Of a DNA stretch of 64,000 nt, positions 37,301 to 45,897 are shown in pieces; the stretch's first letter is position 1, and the number at the start of each line of letters is the position of its first letter. This stretch comes from Paragordius varius (lineage: Eukaryota; Nematomorpha). A model generated the notes under the pieces. That model made no database searches. It saw nothing but the letters and a program-made list of their open reading frames with translations, and was not told the DNA's origin. Location of the stretch: NCBI GenBank assembly GCA_964247055.1, contig OZ176056.1, positions 7,006,001 through 7,070,000 of the forward strand, in the 5' to 3' direction. The translations under genes were made by a program, and so were the position numbers.

Positions 37301-40300
37301 CTTAAAAAACCATTAAAAATCGGGCATATAGCCATGTGTCATTCCACAATTGTGGGCCAATATAAAGGAGTTTCTAAATACTTAAATTTTTGATTTTAAG
37401 ATTACACCAAAATAAGAATTAGAACAAAGAGTTAACTAATTTTTCAAACCTTGCGTATAACCATTCTGTTGGCAAACTTTATCTTTCCCATTAGTCTTAT
37501 TTGCAGAGGCGGTGATGATATATTCATGATGACTTTGATAAAGGTTAGATAAGTTTTTGAATGCATTGATTTCTTGTTTTAGTTTTTGTTTTCCAAATGC
37601 GACAGCTCCACTCGTAACTATTAGGACTTGACGCCCTTCTTTATACATTTCAGCGACCTAAATAAACCGAAATGGAATTTATATGGAAAACTAAATTTTT
37701 AAAAAACTCGCATCAACTTATTTTCATTGATGTAAAAATACTTTTTTATATTAATATATTTACACTTGATGAAAAAAATGTAACATTTTAGATTTATATG
37801 GATATTAGTATCATTATTCAAATACACAATACAATCTATTTAGTTATAACTATGCTTTTTGCAAATTATTGCACAAAAAGGTATCTATTAATTTATAGTT
37901 ATTTCATTAGAAAAATTAAACCAAAGGCGCTCACAACACAAGTATCTTCAATGGCCGCATTTCCGATTTAAAAAAATATATCTATGGATATTAACATATA
38001 TTTTATTAAATTTTTCAAACTTTGAAACTCGAAAAAATTTATAAATATAAATATAATAATAATTATTAATTTCACCATGTTAGCTAGTTTAGCCCCCATA
38101 TAACATAGCATTCAGATTTAAATTGTTTTCAAATATATCAAGGTTAAAAATTTGTAAGTAGCATAAAGGAGGGCTTAAAAAAGCTGCATGAAATTTTTCA
38201 AATCCACTCTTTATTAAAAACACAAAGTTTATATACTGATGTCAATTAATCAATAATTCTAAACTTTTACTTCGCAAACATTAATTTCTAAGCAAATAAT
38301 ACATGAGCTTAAAGGCTAAATGTTTTTAAAAGTGGGGCGAATAGAAATACCACATCATCCAAAAATGAGATTATAATGCTAAATATTGCTTTACATTTTC
38401 ATTTATTTGACCGAGTTTACCCTTTAAGGTAGTTTTACATGCCAGAGGTCAATTTCATAAATACACTACAGTTTTAAAAGTTATGTTAGTAGAAATTTAA
38501 TTATCAAACCGTGTTCTCATATATTAGATAAAAAGCTTATATTTTTTACAGTTTCGTGACTTCTAGAGCCTAAAATTGGAACAGTTCCAAAAGACGGTTG
38601 AATCTGAGCAGCTGATATTAAAATTAAAACATATCAAGTTTTTGGTAAAGTGTATCTAGACAGCTTGTTAAAGTTAATTATTTACAATTTTAACCATATT
38701 CATTTAAATGTCTGTTGTATTAGCGATTTTTAAAAAATATAAAAAAAATATGGCGGCAAAAAGTTAGACATGAGGTTAATTAAAAAAAAAATTGTACAAT
38801 GTTCCTAAAAGACTAAAGAAAGCGTATTTAAAAATTCGGCCTAATACCTTAAATACATTTTAAAATAATCAAATTTCAAATGGCTCTGGGATATAAACCT
38901 ACCCCAAAATGTAGTGAACTGTTAGAATAATAACAAAGAAGGCAAATAATTAAAGTTATTCTATAATTTATACCAAGTTATCTTATCTGTATTCCTAATA
39001 AATTGATCAAAATATTTATATGAAAATTAGTTCTCCCAAATGCGCCTAATAAAAAGTATTATGGGGTAATTTATTACATTTTTCGGTGTTATAGAGAAAT
39101 TAAGCCTAAAAAAATTTATATCAGCCACTCTTCTTTTCAGATTAATTTTTATAAATAAAATTTTAATCTAACAACTATATGATAAACACAAATATAATAT
39201 ATATATATTTATATAAACAGGGCTTGCCTTAATTAGTGCTTCCCATATGATTTTTATTATACGGTAGTAAAAATTGAAATTATACTGACAAAAAATATAA
39301 AACAAATATTTTTTCAAAAAGATCTTGATTTTTTTTAAATATAACTCTCATTGTTTTAATCTTCAAAGTATAATATAGAAATGTAAATTTGTAATACAAT
39401 CAATTATATTTACAATATTATTTAATAGTTTATATGAATAAATTAAGGTTTAAAAACGTATGGTTGTCTTTTGAAAAAAATTGTCTTTAAATTTTGTTTA
39501 GTCCGGATAATATCAATCATTACTATAAAATTTTTTATTCTATTATATAAATTGATTGTACCACTATATATTACACACTTAAAACTTCAAACTAAGCGCT
39601 TTAATTATATTAGCTATACTCTCTGAATTTTGGATTTGGCTGTTCTAAAAAATAGTCATGATACATTACAATGGATGGGATAAAATATTTTGTAAGAAAA
39701 TCATTTAATCAAAAGTTAGGAACCGAAAATGGAACCGGTTCTCATTGTAAAGAACCGGTTCCGGAACCGGTAAATTTATAAGGAACCAACGCGGTTCCGG
39801 TTCCACTTTTTTTAAACCGGTTCCAAGCCCTGATATATAACCTATTTCCGTAATAAAATGCATTTGTGAGTCAATAAAACCGCTTCTAGATTCCAAAAAA
39901 ATTTGATAATAATTCTTCAGACACCTTTACAATTTTTAAAATCCTATTTTATTTATAAATTATTGAAAATTACATTAAATTATAAGGTTTTAAATACCAA
40001 AAAAATATATGTAAATAAGCCATAACATTCGTCGAAATTTTAATGGCAAAAATTGAAAACCACTTAATATAGCTTAGATTTTAATGTTAGATAAGAACGA
40101 TAACAAGTTCCGCATTTTAAAACATACAATATATTATTATTAACACAAAAATTGGCAATAATTATTATCTACAAATACCGTGTTTTATTAATCCTTTATC
40201 GATCCTTAAAAATATAAACGACCAAAATACTTAATATGCATATTTGCTAAATGTCAAAAAAACTGAAAAATATTGACAGCATAAAGTTAAAAAACGTCAA

Positions 40301-40939
40301 AAATGACATTTTAAAGGAAAAATAAATACATGTTAAAAAGATATATGCAATAATTGGAGTCAAAATCCGAGTTTTGTTTCAGTGATATAAACAAATAATT
40401 TAAGAATATTTTTTAATTCAAATTTGGATTCTATTAAAAATTGAAAATGGGGTAATATACGGCAAATTAATTATTTATGCTATTCTCAAAAGAATTTAAA
40501 TATACCTATTTTAAGATTAATTAATGCTAATATAAAATAATGTTACATTTTCTAGTTCTAAGCGATTCGAAAAAAAAATTTATGAACAAAATCTAACTTG
40601 TTCAACAATCGAGGCTAAATGACCAAGAGCAACACCGCATTCATGATCTCTGGCTATGACAGCACTTCCAATTTTAAGGACAATCCGCTTGGCATTTGCA
40701 TTAAGTTGAGAACGAAGGGTAAAGGCTTGCTTCTCTTTCATAATTTGTCGAAGTAATATATTCTTCTCTTTATCGGATTCAAAATTATTAGTTTCAATAT
40801 TTAATTTGGTAGCAGTTAATGAACGAGAGGAATACTGATTAAAACATTTGTATGGCTGATGTAACAAAGATAAATTATTGTTTTTCAGTATGGTTAATAT
40901 AGAATAATGATTGTTTCTTGCACAAGTACACAGCATCAT
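18058..40939 (-). CDS. P5CS: Delta-1-pyrroline-5-carboxylate synthase, 17 exons
   Basis: This bifunctional mitochondrial enzyme makes glutamate semialdehyde from glutamate for proline and ornithine synthesis. Exons: 40,598-40,939; 37,450-37,657; 36,749-36,927; 35,987-36,139; 34,912-35,041; 33,719-33,879; 32,145-32,448; 31,426-31,569; 25,994-26,430; 24,888-25,025; 24,438-24,549; 23,836-23,919; 22,953-23,080; 20,176-20,278; 19,258-19,392; 18,664-18,759; 18,058-18,257. All phases agree, giving 1,017 residues. Residues 1-40 look like a mitochondrial leader. Kinase motifs are [37 protein letters not shown] and [12 protein letters not shown]. Reductase motifs are [66 protein letters not shown] with the catalytic Cys, and [11 protein letters not shown]. 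The protein is about 220 residues longer than human P5CS because of low-complexity insertions (exons 2-3, 6-7 and about 76 acidic residues in exon 9) and a longer tail. The exon 13 donor (GTTCGT) is weak; other donors are ordinary. Confidence 0.93.
19751..20079. repeat. Foldback-type MITE, family B, in P5CS intron 14
   Basis: The arms are tandem units GAACAATTCAAATTCACCCT on the left (about four) and the complement on the right (about three). The outer ends are TATTATTTACAATTC and GAACTGTAAATGGTATAT. The family differs from family A in its unit sequence but has the same terminal motif. Confidence 0.7.
20790..21450 (-). mobile_element. Penelope-like retroelement fragment, left copy
   Basis: Read on minus, it contains a reverse-transcriptase active site SYVDDIFVI with LHGKDKL after it (about 21,360-21,420). 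Then come [10 protein letters not shown] and [14 protein letters not shown] (about 21,160-21,240). Last is a GIY-YIG-type endonuclease remnant with [18 protein letters not shown] (about 20,890-20,960). RT followed by GIY-YIG is diagnostic of Penelope-like elements. The copy is 5'-truncated and broken. It is head-to-head with the next copy. Confidence 0.75.
21620..22440 (+). mobile_element. Penelope-like retroelement fragment, right copy
   Basis: On plus, the RT motif RYVDDIFVI with PHGEDRL follows at about 21,655-21,710. Then come KPTF (about 21,820), [17 protein letters not shown] (21,860-21,920), [20 protein letters not shown] (about 21,950-22,010) and a GIY-YIG segment [20 protein letters not shown] (about 22,210-22,270). 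It is broken, as is its mirror copy. Both lie in P5CS intron 13. Confidence 0.8.
22665..22697. repeat. AT microsatellite at left edge of a palindromic MITE
   Basis: An alternating TA tract flanks the palindromic element on its left; a second tract (about 22,911-22,941) flanks it on the right, as expected if the element inserted into a TA repeat. Confidence 0.6.
22697..22905. repeat. Palindromic MITE inside a TA microsatellite
   Basis: About 85 bases at each end are inverted copies of each other. The inner parts are AAAACAAGAGCTCTATG and CATAGAGCTCTTGTTTT; the outer parts are CTTTATTTTATCAAAA and TTTTGATAAAATAAAAG. The centre is about 40 bases. TA tracts on both sides suggest a TA-targeting transposase source. 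It lies about 50 bases inside the intron after P5CS exon 13. Confidence 0.65.
24330..24351. repeat. AT microsatellite in P5CS intron 11
   Basis: A short run of alternating AT is seen here; nothing else is notable. Confidence 0.5.
25127..25497. repeat. Foldback-type MITE, family B, in P5CS intron 9
   Basis: The element starts ATATACCATTTACAGTTC and ends GAACTGTAAATGGTATAT, a perfect terminal inverted repeat. The left arm has about five units of AATTCAAATTCACCCTT, the right arm about four complementary units. The centre resembles that of the 19,751-20,079 copy (GAGTTATATTAG, TTTATTTTTAGGGTGAA). It is the best preserved family B copy in the window. Confidence 0.8.
25501..25740 (+). repeat. Possible tRNA-derived SINE fragment
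   Basis: GGCGTAATGGTATAGTAGAT with AGGGCGCCGGACTC after it resembles the 5' part of a tRNA, including a Pol III A-box-like TGGTATAGTAGATAGG. A weak B-box-like AAGCGAATGTC follows about 70 bases on. The stretch is GC-richer than its surroundings. It abuts the right end of a foldback element. No tail or target duplication is clear. Confidence 0.3.
26576..26840 (+). repeat. 5' LTR of the gypsy element
   Basis: This copy begins TGATAGATTAG and ends GATTTACTACA. It contains a TATAAA-like word (AGTATATAAACATC) and AATAAA near its end, as expected of an LTR promoter and polyadenylation signal. Confidence 0.9.
30600..30864 (+). repeat. 3' LTR of the gypsy element
   Basis: Same length and ends as the 5' LTR, with about three differences over 265 bases. 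Confidence 0.9.
31881..32070. repeat. Palindromic MITE with CAGTATG ends, copy 1
   Basis: It begins CAGTATGAATAAGTATTGC and ends in its near complement (AGCAATATATACTTACTTAT then ACTG). The arms of about 75 bases share GCTAGAAAGTTATTA and GCCAATAATA. A TA precedes the left end. It is in P5CS intron 7, about 75 bases after exon 7. Confidence 0.75.
32455..33715. other. P5CS intron 6 sequence, unclassified
   Basis: About 1.3 kb of intron contains a C-run (32,811-32,819), a few phrases such as GGAAAAACAGG and GGGCCTCTCATAAGGGAGATC, and no open frame or repeat I can classify. Confidence 0.3.
34266..34306. repeat. AT microsatellite in P5CS intron 5
   Basis: About twenty uninterrupted AT units, the longest simple repeat in the window. 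Confidence 0.9.
34393..34475. repeat. Foldback MITE family B, single-arm relic
   Basis: TTTTTAGGGTGAATTTGAAA is followed by diverged units (TTTGGAAGTGTTAAAG, CAAGGGTGCATATGAGG). This matches the centre-to-right-arm part of family B elements. No left arm is seen. Confidence 0.45.
34732..34793 (-). pseudogene. Partial tandem duplicate of P5CS exon 5
   Basis: This minus-strand stretch repeats the 3' part of exon 5 (34,912-34,970). It encodes [17 protein letters not shown] against [17 protein letters not shown], and is followed by a strong donor-like GTAAGT. It lies about 176 bases downstream of the true exon. Upstream there is no acceptor AG near the similarity boundary, so it is most likely a non-functional tandem duplicate; use as an alternative exon 3' end cannot be excluded. 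Confidence 0.8.
35641..35935. repeat. TA-CAGTAAAAATTG palindromic MITE, copy 1
   Basis: The element starts CAGTAAAAATTGAAATTATA after a TA and ends TTTCAATTTTTACTG. The arms of about 80 bases contain AAAGACAACCATAC and its complement GTATGGGGTTGTCTTTT. It lies in P5CS intron 4. The window holds five related copies. Confidence 0.8.
36266..36462. repeat. Palindromic MITE with CAGTATG ends, copy 2
   Basis: It runs from CAGTATGAATAAGTATATTT to AATATATATACTTACTCATA then CTG, and is followed by TA. It is clearly the same family as the element at 31,881, with the inner words GCTAGAAAGTTATTA and GGCATCATTATTGGC. It lies in P5CS intron 3. Confidence 0.8.
37670..39215. other. P5CS intron 1, proximal part
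   Basis: No gene is seen. The segment around 38,450-38,800 resembles 3,790-4,100 (both have an ATTAGATAAAAA...TTTTTTACAGTTT block), so it is likely a dispersed repeat of unknown class. Confidence 0.35.
39218..39832. repeat. hAT-type MITE in P5CS intron 1, with a nested MITE
   Basis: The ends are CAGGGCTTG and CAAGCCCTG. The right third is a cluster of AACCGGTTCC-like palindromes (39,717-39,830), a pattern I associate with hAT MITEs. Flanking 8-mers (TATATAAA and ATATATAA) are similar but not identical, so the target duplication is uncertain in this AT-rich site. A CAGTA-type MITE (39,262-39,525) lies inside it. Confidence 0.6.
39262..39525. repeat. TA-CAGTAAAAATTG MITE, copy 2 (nested)
   Basis: GGTAGTAAAAATTGAAATTA at the left and GTATGGTTGTCTTTTGAAAA then TCATTACTA at the right match the family seen at 35,641. 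It lies within the hAT-type MITE, so it inserted later than that element. Confidence 0.65.
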
Positions 40940-42085
40940 TATTATTCCACCCTATTTTTAGTTCAGCAACCTATTTTAGCACATGGTTTGGCTTGATGAT
41001 GTAATGTGTGTCAACAATTCACATGACATAATTTAAAATATGAAGATAGAGAAAAGAATACTCATAAAAAGCCATATTTATATATATATATGTAGTAATC
41101 GTCTAAGATTCTTATTATTACTTTTGATTTATTAAATTTAAAAAAGAACTTAAATTATTAATATGCTTCCAAATTTAAATATAGCATTTGACTGAAATGG
41201 AAATTTTTTGGATAAACCAGCGATATCCAACACATATATATTCGCGGTACAATTTTTTTGTTTTTTAAGCCAATTCTGTATGAAAATTATCGTAAATTAT
41301 CAGGTATTACACATGATTGCTATTTTAACAATTAACAGCCCATGTTTCTATCTATACTAAGTATGCATTTTTATTTTATTTTACGGTCTTTTAAAATATA
41401 TTATGGTTAAATTTGACTTCATGATCTGTAGTTTTATACCCATGGTCCATAAAAAATATTTTTAGAATTGAGCCAAAATATATAATTATGCCTTTTTAGC
41501 CTTTGATGAGCATAAAATAAAAATAAATTTCAAAAAATTGTGAATTGTAAAAAAATTATCCTGAAGTTTTTCGCTACCATTTTTCATTTAAATTTTTTTA
41601 AATCGTTAACACAGTGTCCAAATATAGTGATGAAATATTAAAGGACCGTTTTTTCGGTGAATATTTATATAGAACAACTAATATTTGACATAAATTTGAA
41701 GACCAACGAATAATTTAACCAAATTTCTGGGGTGATAGATAGGTCCGTATTATCAAATTAAATATATAAAGTGTTACTATATAAAAGCCTTATTATACGT
41801 TTCCATCATGCCTAAATATAGTAGAAAGTATGTATAGACAAAATTTTTCAAAAGTTGAATTATTTAAAAGTATGCATTTTTTAACAATGTTGTCACTTTT
41901 TTTCGCTCTCGATTTTTTGCGCTTCTAAAAGAAGTATTGCGTTAGAAGAGCGAAAAAATTTAGAACTTTCGGAGTCCACATTTAAAAACTGAATTTTTTG
42001 GAAGCATTTAGCGCAAAAATTTAATTGATTCTTTTTTTATACTCGTAAGGGCCAAAACCAAAAAAATTTTTCTATCACAATTATA
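40940..42085. other. Upstream region of P5CS
   Basis: No gene is seen. The P5CS promoter on minus should lie here. Around 41,900-41,975 there is an inverted repeat with TTTTTCGCTC and GAGCGAAAAA arms, and CTTCTAAAAGAAG in the loop; its role is unknown. Confidence 0.3.
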
Positions 42086-42086
42086 T

Positions 42087-44217
42087 AGGGTGACCAGACG
42101 TCCCGCTTTTTACCACTTTGTCCCGTCCCGCTACTTTTTTGCAATGTCCCGCTTTTTCACGATTATATATATAAAAAAAAATTTAAATAAATTTAAATTT
42201 TTTATAAAAAATTTATTTTTTTTATCCGTCTAAATTTTGTATCATTAATTATCTTTAAAATCTATATCAATTTAAAATTAAATTTATTTATTTTTAAATT
42301 AAGAATAATTATTTTTTTGAATTTATATCATATGATTATATACTTTGCTTCCGACTCCTATTGCCACTTTATCAAAAAGACAAATTAATAACACAAATCG
42401 GTAGCTTCTACATTTACTCCAGAAAATTAAGGTAATATAATATTTTTTTATACTAATATTAGTTTAAAAATATAAGTATAAAAAGAGGTTGTAAATTCAT
42501 TTAATCAATGAAACACAAAAAACGAAGAATTCATTTCTTGAATGTTCTTTATGCGTGAGGGGAGCACATGGCGGCAAGCATGATATTACAAAGCATATGG
42601 AAACACAGAAACTTAAAGGATGTTTAGATATGGCGGCATCTTACAAAATGAGCAGTTTTTATCAAAAACCGCTTTTGGAGAGAAAGAAAAGAATTTGGCA
42701 CCAGCCAAAGGAGTTATATCTTTTCAAATTACAATCACTTTAAATCTATGTATTACCTGACAGGGAATTCCTCTTATTCAATAAAAAATTTACATGTGCC
42801 CGTACAAAGGCTGTGCAATGTCCTTTTGCCACATGCATATTCTGAATAACAAGATTTGCTGTAATTTCATATCGCTATACTCTGATAGGAAACAAAATTA
42901 TTTACCACTTTAATAAGATATTTTGATCCAGAAACCGGAGTAAAAATTAAAAATTTTAGATTTTATTCTCTATCCGGTATAAATTCCGAGATAATTTTGA
43001 GTTCAATGATGAATATTCTAGAAAAATATAATTTAAAAGACATAATCATCGCATATTGAAGGGTGGAAAAGCAAGGAGGGAAACAAAAAATATTTTTCAT
43101 AAATTAGCAGATAATCTAAATCAAAACATTATTAGCGTTGGGTGTGCATCGCATAGAATACCCAACGCTATTGAAACAGCTGCTGATTTGTTACCCCGAT
43201 GTGAAAAATATAGTATTGAAATATATTCCTATTTTTATATAAATACGGTACGCGTTGAAACGCTTATTCTGTAAAAATGCAGAAGTTTGATATCAAAAAA
43301 TGCTTGGAATTGTAAAATTTGTTGGTTAGCTCTTCTGCCAGCTATTGAAAGAATTTTAACAATGTATGATCCTTTAAAATCCTATTTTTTATCACGAATA
43401 GTTTTTGAAAGTGATTTTTCAAAAACATGGTTAAAGTTTCTACATAATCAATCTCTTTCAAAATACAATCGAAGTAGCCAATGAAATTAGTAACCTAAAA
43501 TTCCAATGTCAAGAAAGGTTAGAAAATAATTTTATACCATTAACCATCTGCAATATTATAAATAATTTGGAAAAACAAAATTTAATAAATCGCCAAGATA
43601 TCCTGGACCATATAAAAATGTTTTATACAACTTAAAGATTATTTGGAAGACAGGACGGTGCAATTCAATGAAATTGATCATTTTCATTGAAGTAATCTTT
43701 CAGAAAATAATCTTTTTTCTGAAGTATCATTAGTTAAAAAATATATTAATAATGCAAAACATAAATTATTGACATTACTTAGAAAAGGAATAATTAGAAA
43801 TATTTCATCATTTTGAACCAAACTATATTCCATACAATAATATAAAAATTGTGGAATTTTCACTATCGTTACCTGAAGCCAACACTGCTACTGAGCGCGT
43901 TTTTTCCACAGTAAATCAGGTGTGGACATCGGATTAAATTCAAATGTTGAAACTCTAAAGGTCATTTTATCTGTCAAATATAATTTGACAAATTCTTGTG
44001 AAGACTTCTACAGTATTTTAAAAAATGAAGACAATCTGCTAAAACGCATTTACTCTAACAAAAAATATACCAAAGAATAAAATTCTTTTATATTTATAAT
44101 GTATTTGTATAAAAAATAAATAAATATTACAATAATCTTTTTGTGAAATTTTTGGTTGTATCCCCTTCATCCCCACCCCTTTGTCCCACTTTTTCCCTCA
44201 AAAAATCTGGGCACCCT
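42087..44217 (+). mobile_element. hAT DNA transposon, broken
   Basis: The ends are imperfect inverted repeats: GGGTGACCAGACGTCCCG on the left and, complemented, GGGTGCCCAGATTTTTTG on the right. Transposase remains appear in order. A BED-type finger with GGKHDITKHMETQK is at 42,565-42,610. The catalytic-domain block CWLALLPAIERILTMYDPLK is at about 43,320-43,380. The hAT C-terminal dimerisation motif LSLPEANTATERVFSTVN is at about 43,865-43,915. These lie in different frames with stops between (for example after LQSL at 42,741 and after RSSQ at 43,482), so at least four lesions separate them. The flanking 8-mers are AT repeats, so the target duplication cannot be read. Confidence 0.85.
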
Positions 44218-44224
44218 ATATATA

Positions 44225-44975
44225 TAATAATAATATATTTTATCAGGATACATTTTATGCAACCGATCCACGATTTCGGACGCATCCTAATACAATATTA
44301 AGTAAATATGTATAATAGTTAAAAATTATTAGCTAAGAAAAGCTTTTAAATATACTACCAAAAGAATTTCAATATTTATACATTAAAATATCAGCCATTT
44401 GCCTCAACTGTGTTTTGAACGCCGGATTCGAGACTAAGAAGTTATTCTATAAATATTAGTTTTATGTCTAACACAGGAAAAAATGTTTATAAATTATTTA
44501 ATCAAAACCTCACCGTATTTTGTTTATGATAAGCTTTAGGGGAAATTATCTCGAAATTCGATCGTGTTTACAAAAAAAGTATGTAATGAAATATTAATAT
44601 TTAACTCCAAAAACTTCAGATTATAATTACATTTCAATAATCATCAATTTGTTTGTGTTATATTATTTTTTAAACTTCGAACTTACAATAAAAATCAATT
44701 TTGACTTAATAGTTTATATTTTTTAAAGATACTATTATTAGTATATCTATTGCAATTAAGCTCTGATATCGTCTGGCTCTATATTTATTTAAAAGTTTTA
44801 AATATATATAAAAAGTGTCAATTATCTTAGCTCTTTATTTTTTTGAGTTAACTCCACATACTCATAGGTAAATATAAATTAAGAATCAAAGATATTATTA
44901 ACAATTCAAATTATTATTTTTATGATATTGTCAATTTGCCGTTTATCTACGCAATGATAAAGTCAGTTGTAAACC
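44225..44975. other. Upstream region of NTAQ1
   Basis: AT-rich DNA with no gene or repeat that I recognise. The NTAQ1 promoter should lie here. Confidence 0.3.
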
Positions 44976-45745
44976 ATGCTTTATAACGAGGCTCAACATT
45001 TATACACCCCCTTTTATTGGTATTGATATATTTTATTTAGTGAGGAAAATATCTGGCACCTGTGCGATAAATTAAAAAAAAATTCTCAAATTACTGATAA
45101 ATATGTCATAATTATTACCAATGACGTTAAGATGGTAATCTTTTATGTTTAAATTAGTTTCCTATGTGGTCGGTTAGGAATGATCCAAATGGTATTGTTT
45201 TGTGGGTATTACTGCTATATTGTATATTTTAGGATTACCATGTTATTCTTTATGATAAAATAAATAAACTAATATATGATTTTGATACTCTTTTACCATT
45301 TGGGATATCAGTTGATACATATCTATTGGAAGCTCTTAATATCTCATCATCTCTACATGATCCCTTTAGAAGAAAGGTTTAATCAAATCTTATTACAATA
45401 GTATCGAGTGATCTCTGCCTTAAAATTTTTAGAAACCTTTGCATCTGACCGCAGCCATATGTTAAAAAAGGGATCAATTCACGAATATATTCATGTACCT
45501 CCTAAACATAAACCAATCAAAACATCAAGTATCGTTTAATTAATAGATTTTAAGCATCTTCCAATAATCTCAATTATTTTTTGGATATCTCAAACAGCTT
45601 GTTGGATCACTGTCCAACTGAATATGATTTGAACCAAACATATGGGTGTGTCATCTCGGAAAAGCAATTTGTTCAATTTATTTCCAAAAATTACCTACAA
45701 AATTGAATTTTTATATTTTACAAAATATTTTTTATTTTAATATGA
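44976..45745 (+). CDS. NTAQ1: Protein N-terminal glutamine amidohydrolase with ultrashort introns
   Basis: The enzyme deamidates N-terminal Gln to Glu in the cytosol for the Arg/N-degron pathway. The best model has six exons: 44,976-45,019; 45,041-45,134; 45,158-45,205; 45,233-45,376; 45,402-45,528; 45,555-45,745. The introns are 21, 23, 27, 25 and 26 nt, all GT-AG, and each must be removed to avoid a stop or frameshift. The product of about 215 residues (human 205) has the catalytic Cys in YCEENIWHLC, His in WDYHVILYD and Asp in IYDFDTLLPF. It also has DPFRRKYRVISALKF and TFASDRSHM. The start codon gives MLYNEAQHLYTPFYCEEN, collinear with the family's short N-terminus. Near the C-terminus the family-like KQFVQF segment is one base out of frame after a run of five As (45,160-45,164). 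As read, the frame ends at 45,745; with one A fewer it would end at 45,707 (YLQN). That may be a homopolymer error or real decay. Confidence 0.85.
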
Positions 45746-45897
45746 ATTAATATTAAAAGTATTGGTTATATTAATTTTTATATTAAACTTTTACAAGCCT
45801 GCATATAAGATAGCTCATCATACATATTTTGATATAAACCAATTTTTAGCGTTAGGCTTGTGAGTGTGAACATATACCTATAATATAGATTTTGATT

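Noticed and set aside
45529-45546. An 18-nt alternative for NTAQ1 intron 5 ending at the first AG
   Set aside because: It puts the following exon in a frame without similarity to NTAQ1; the 26-nt choice restores NNLNYFLDIS.
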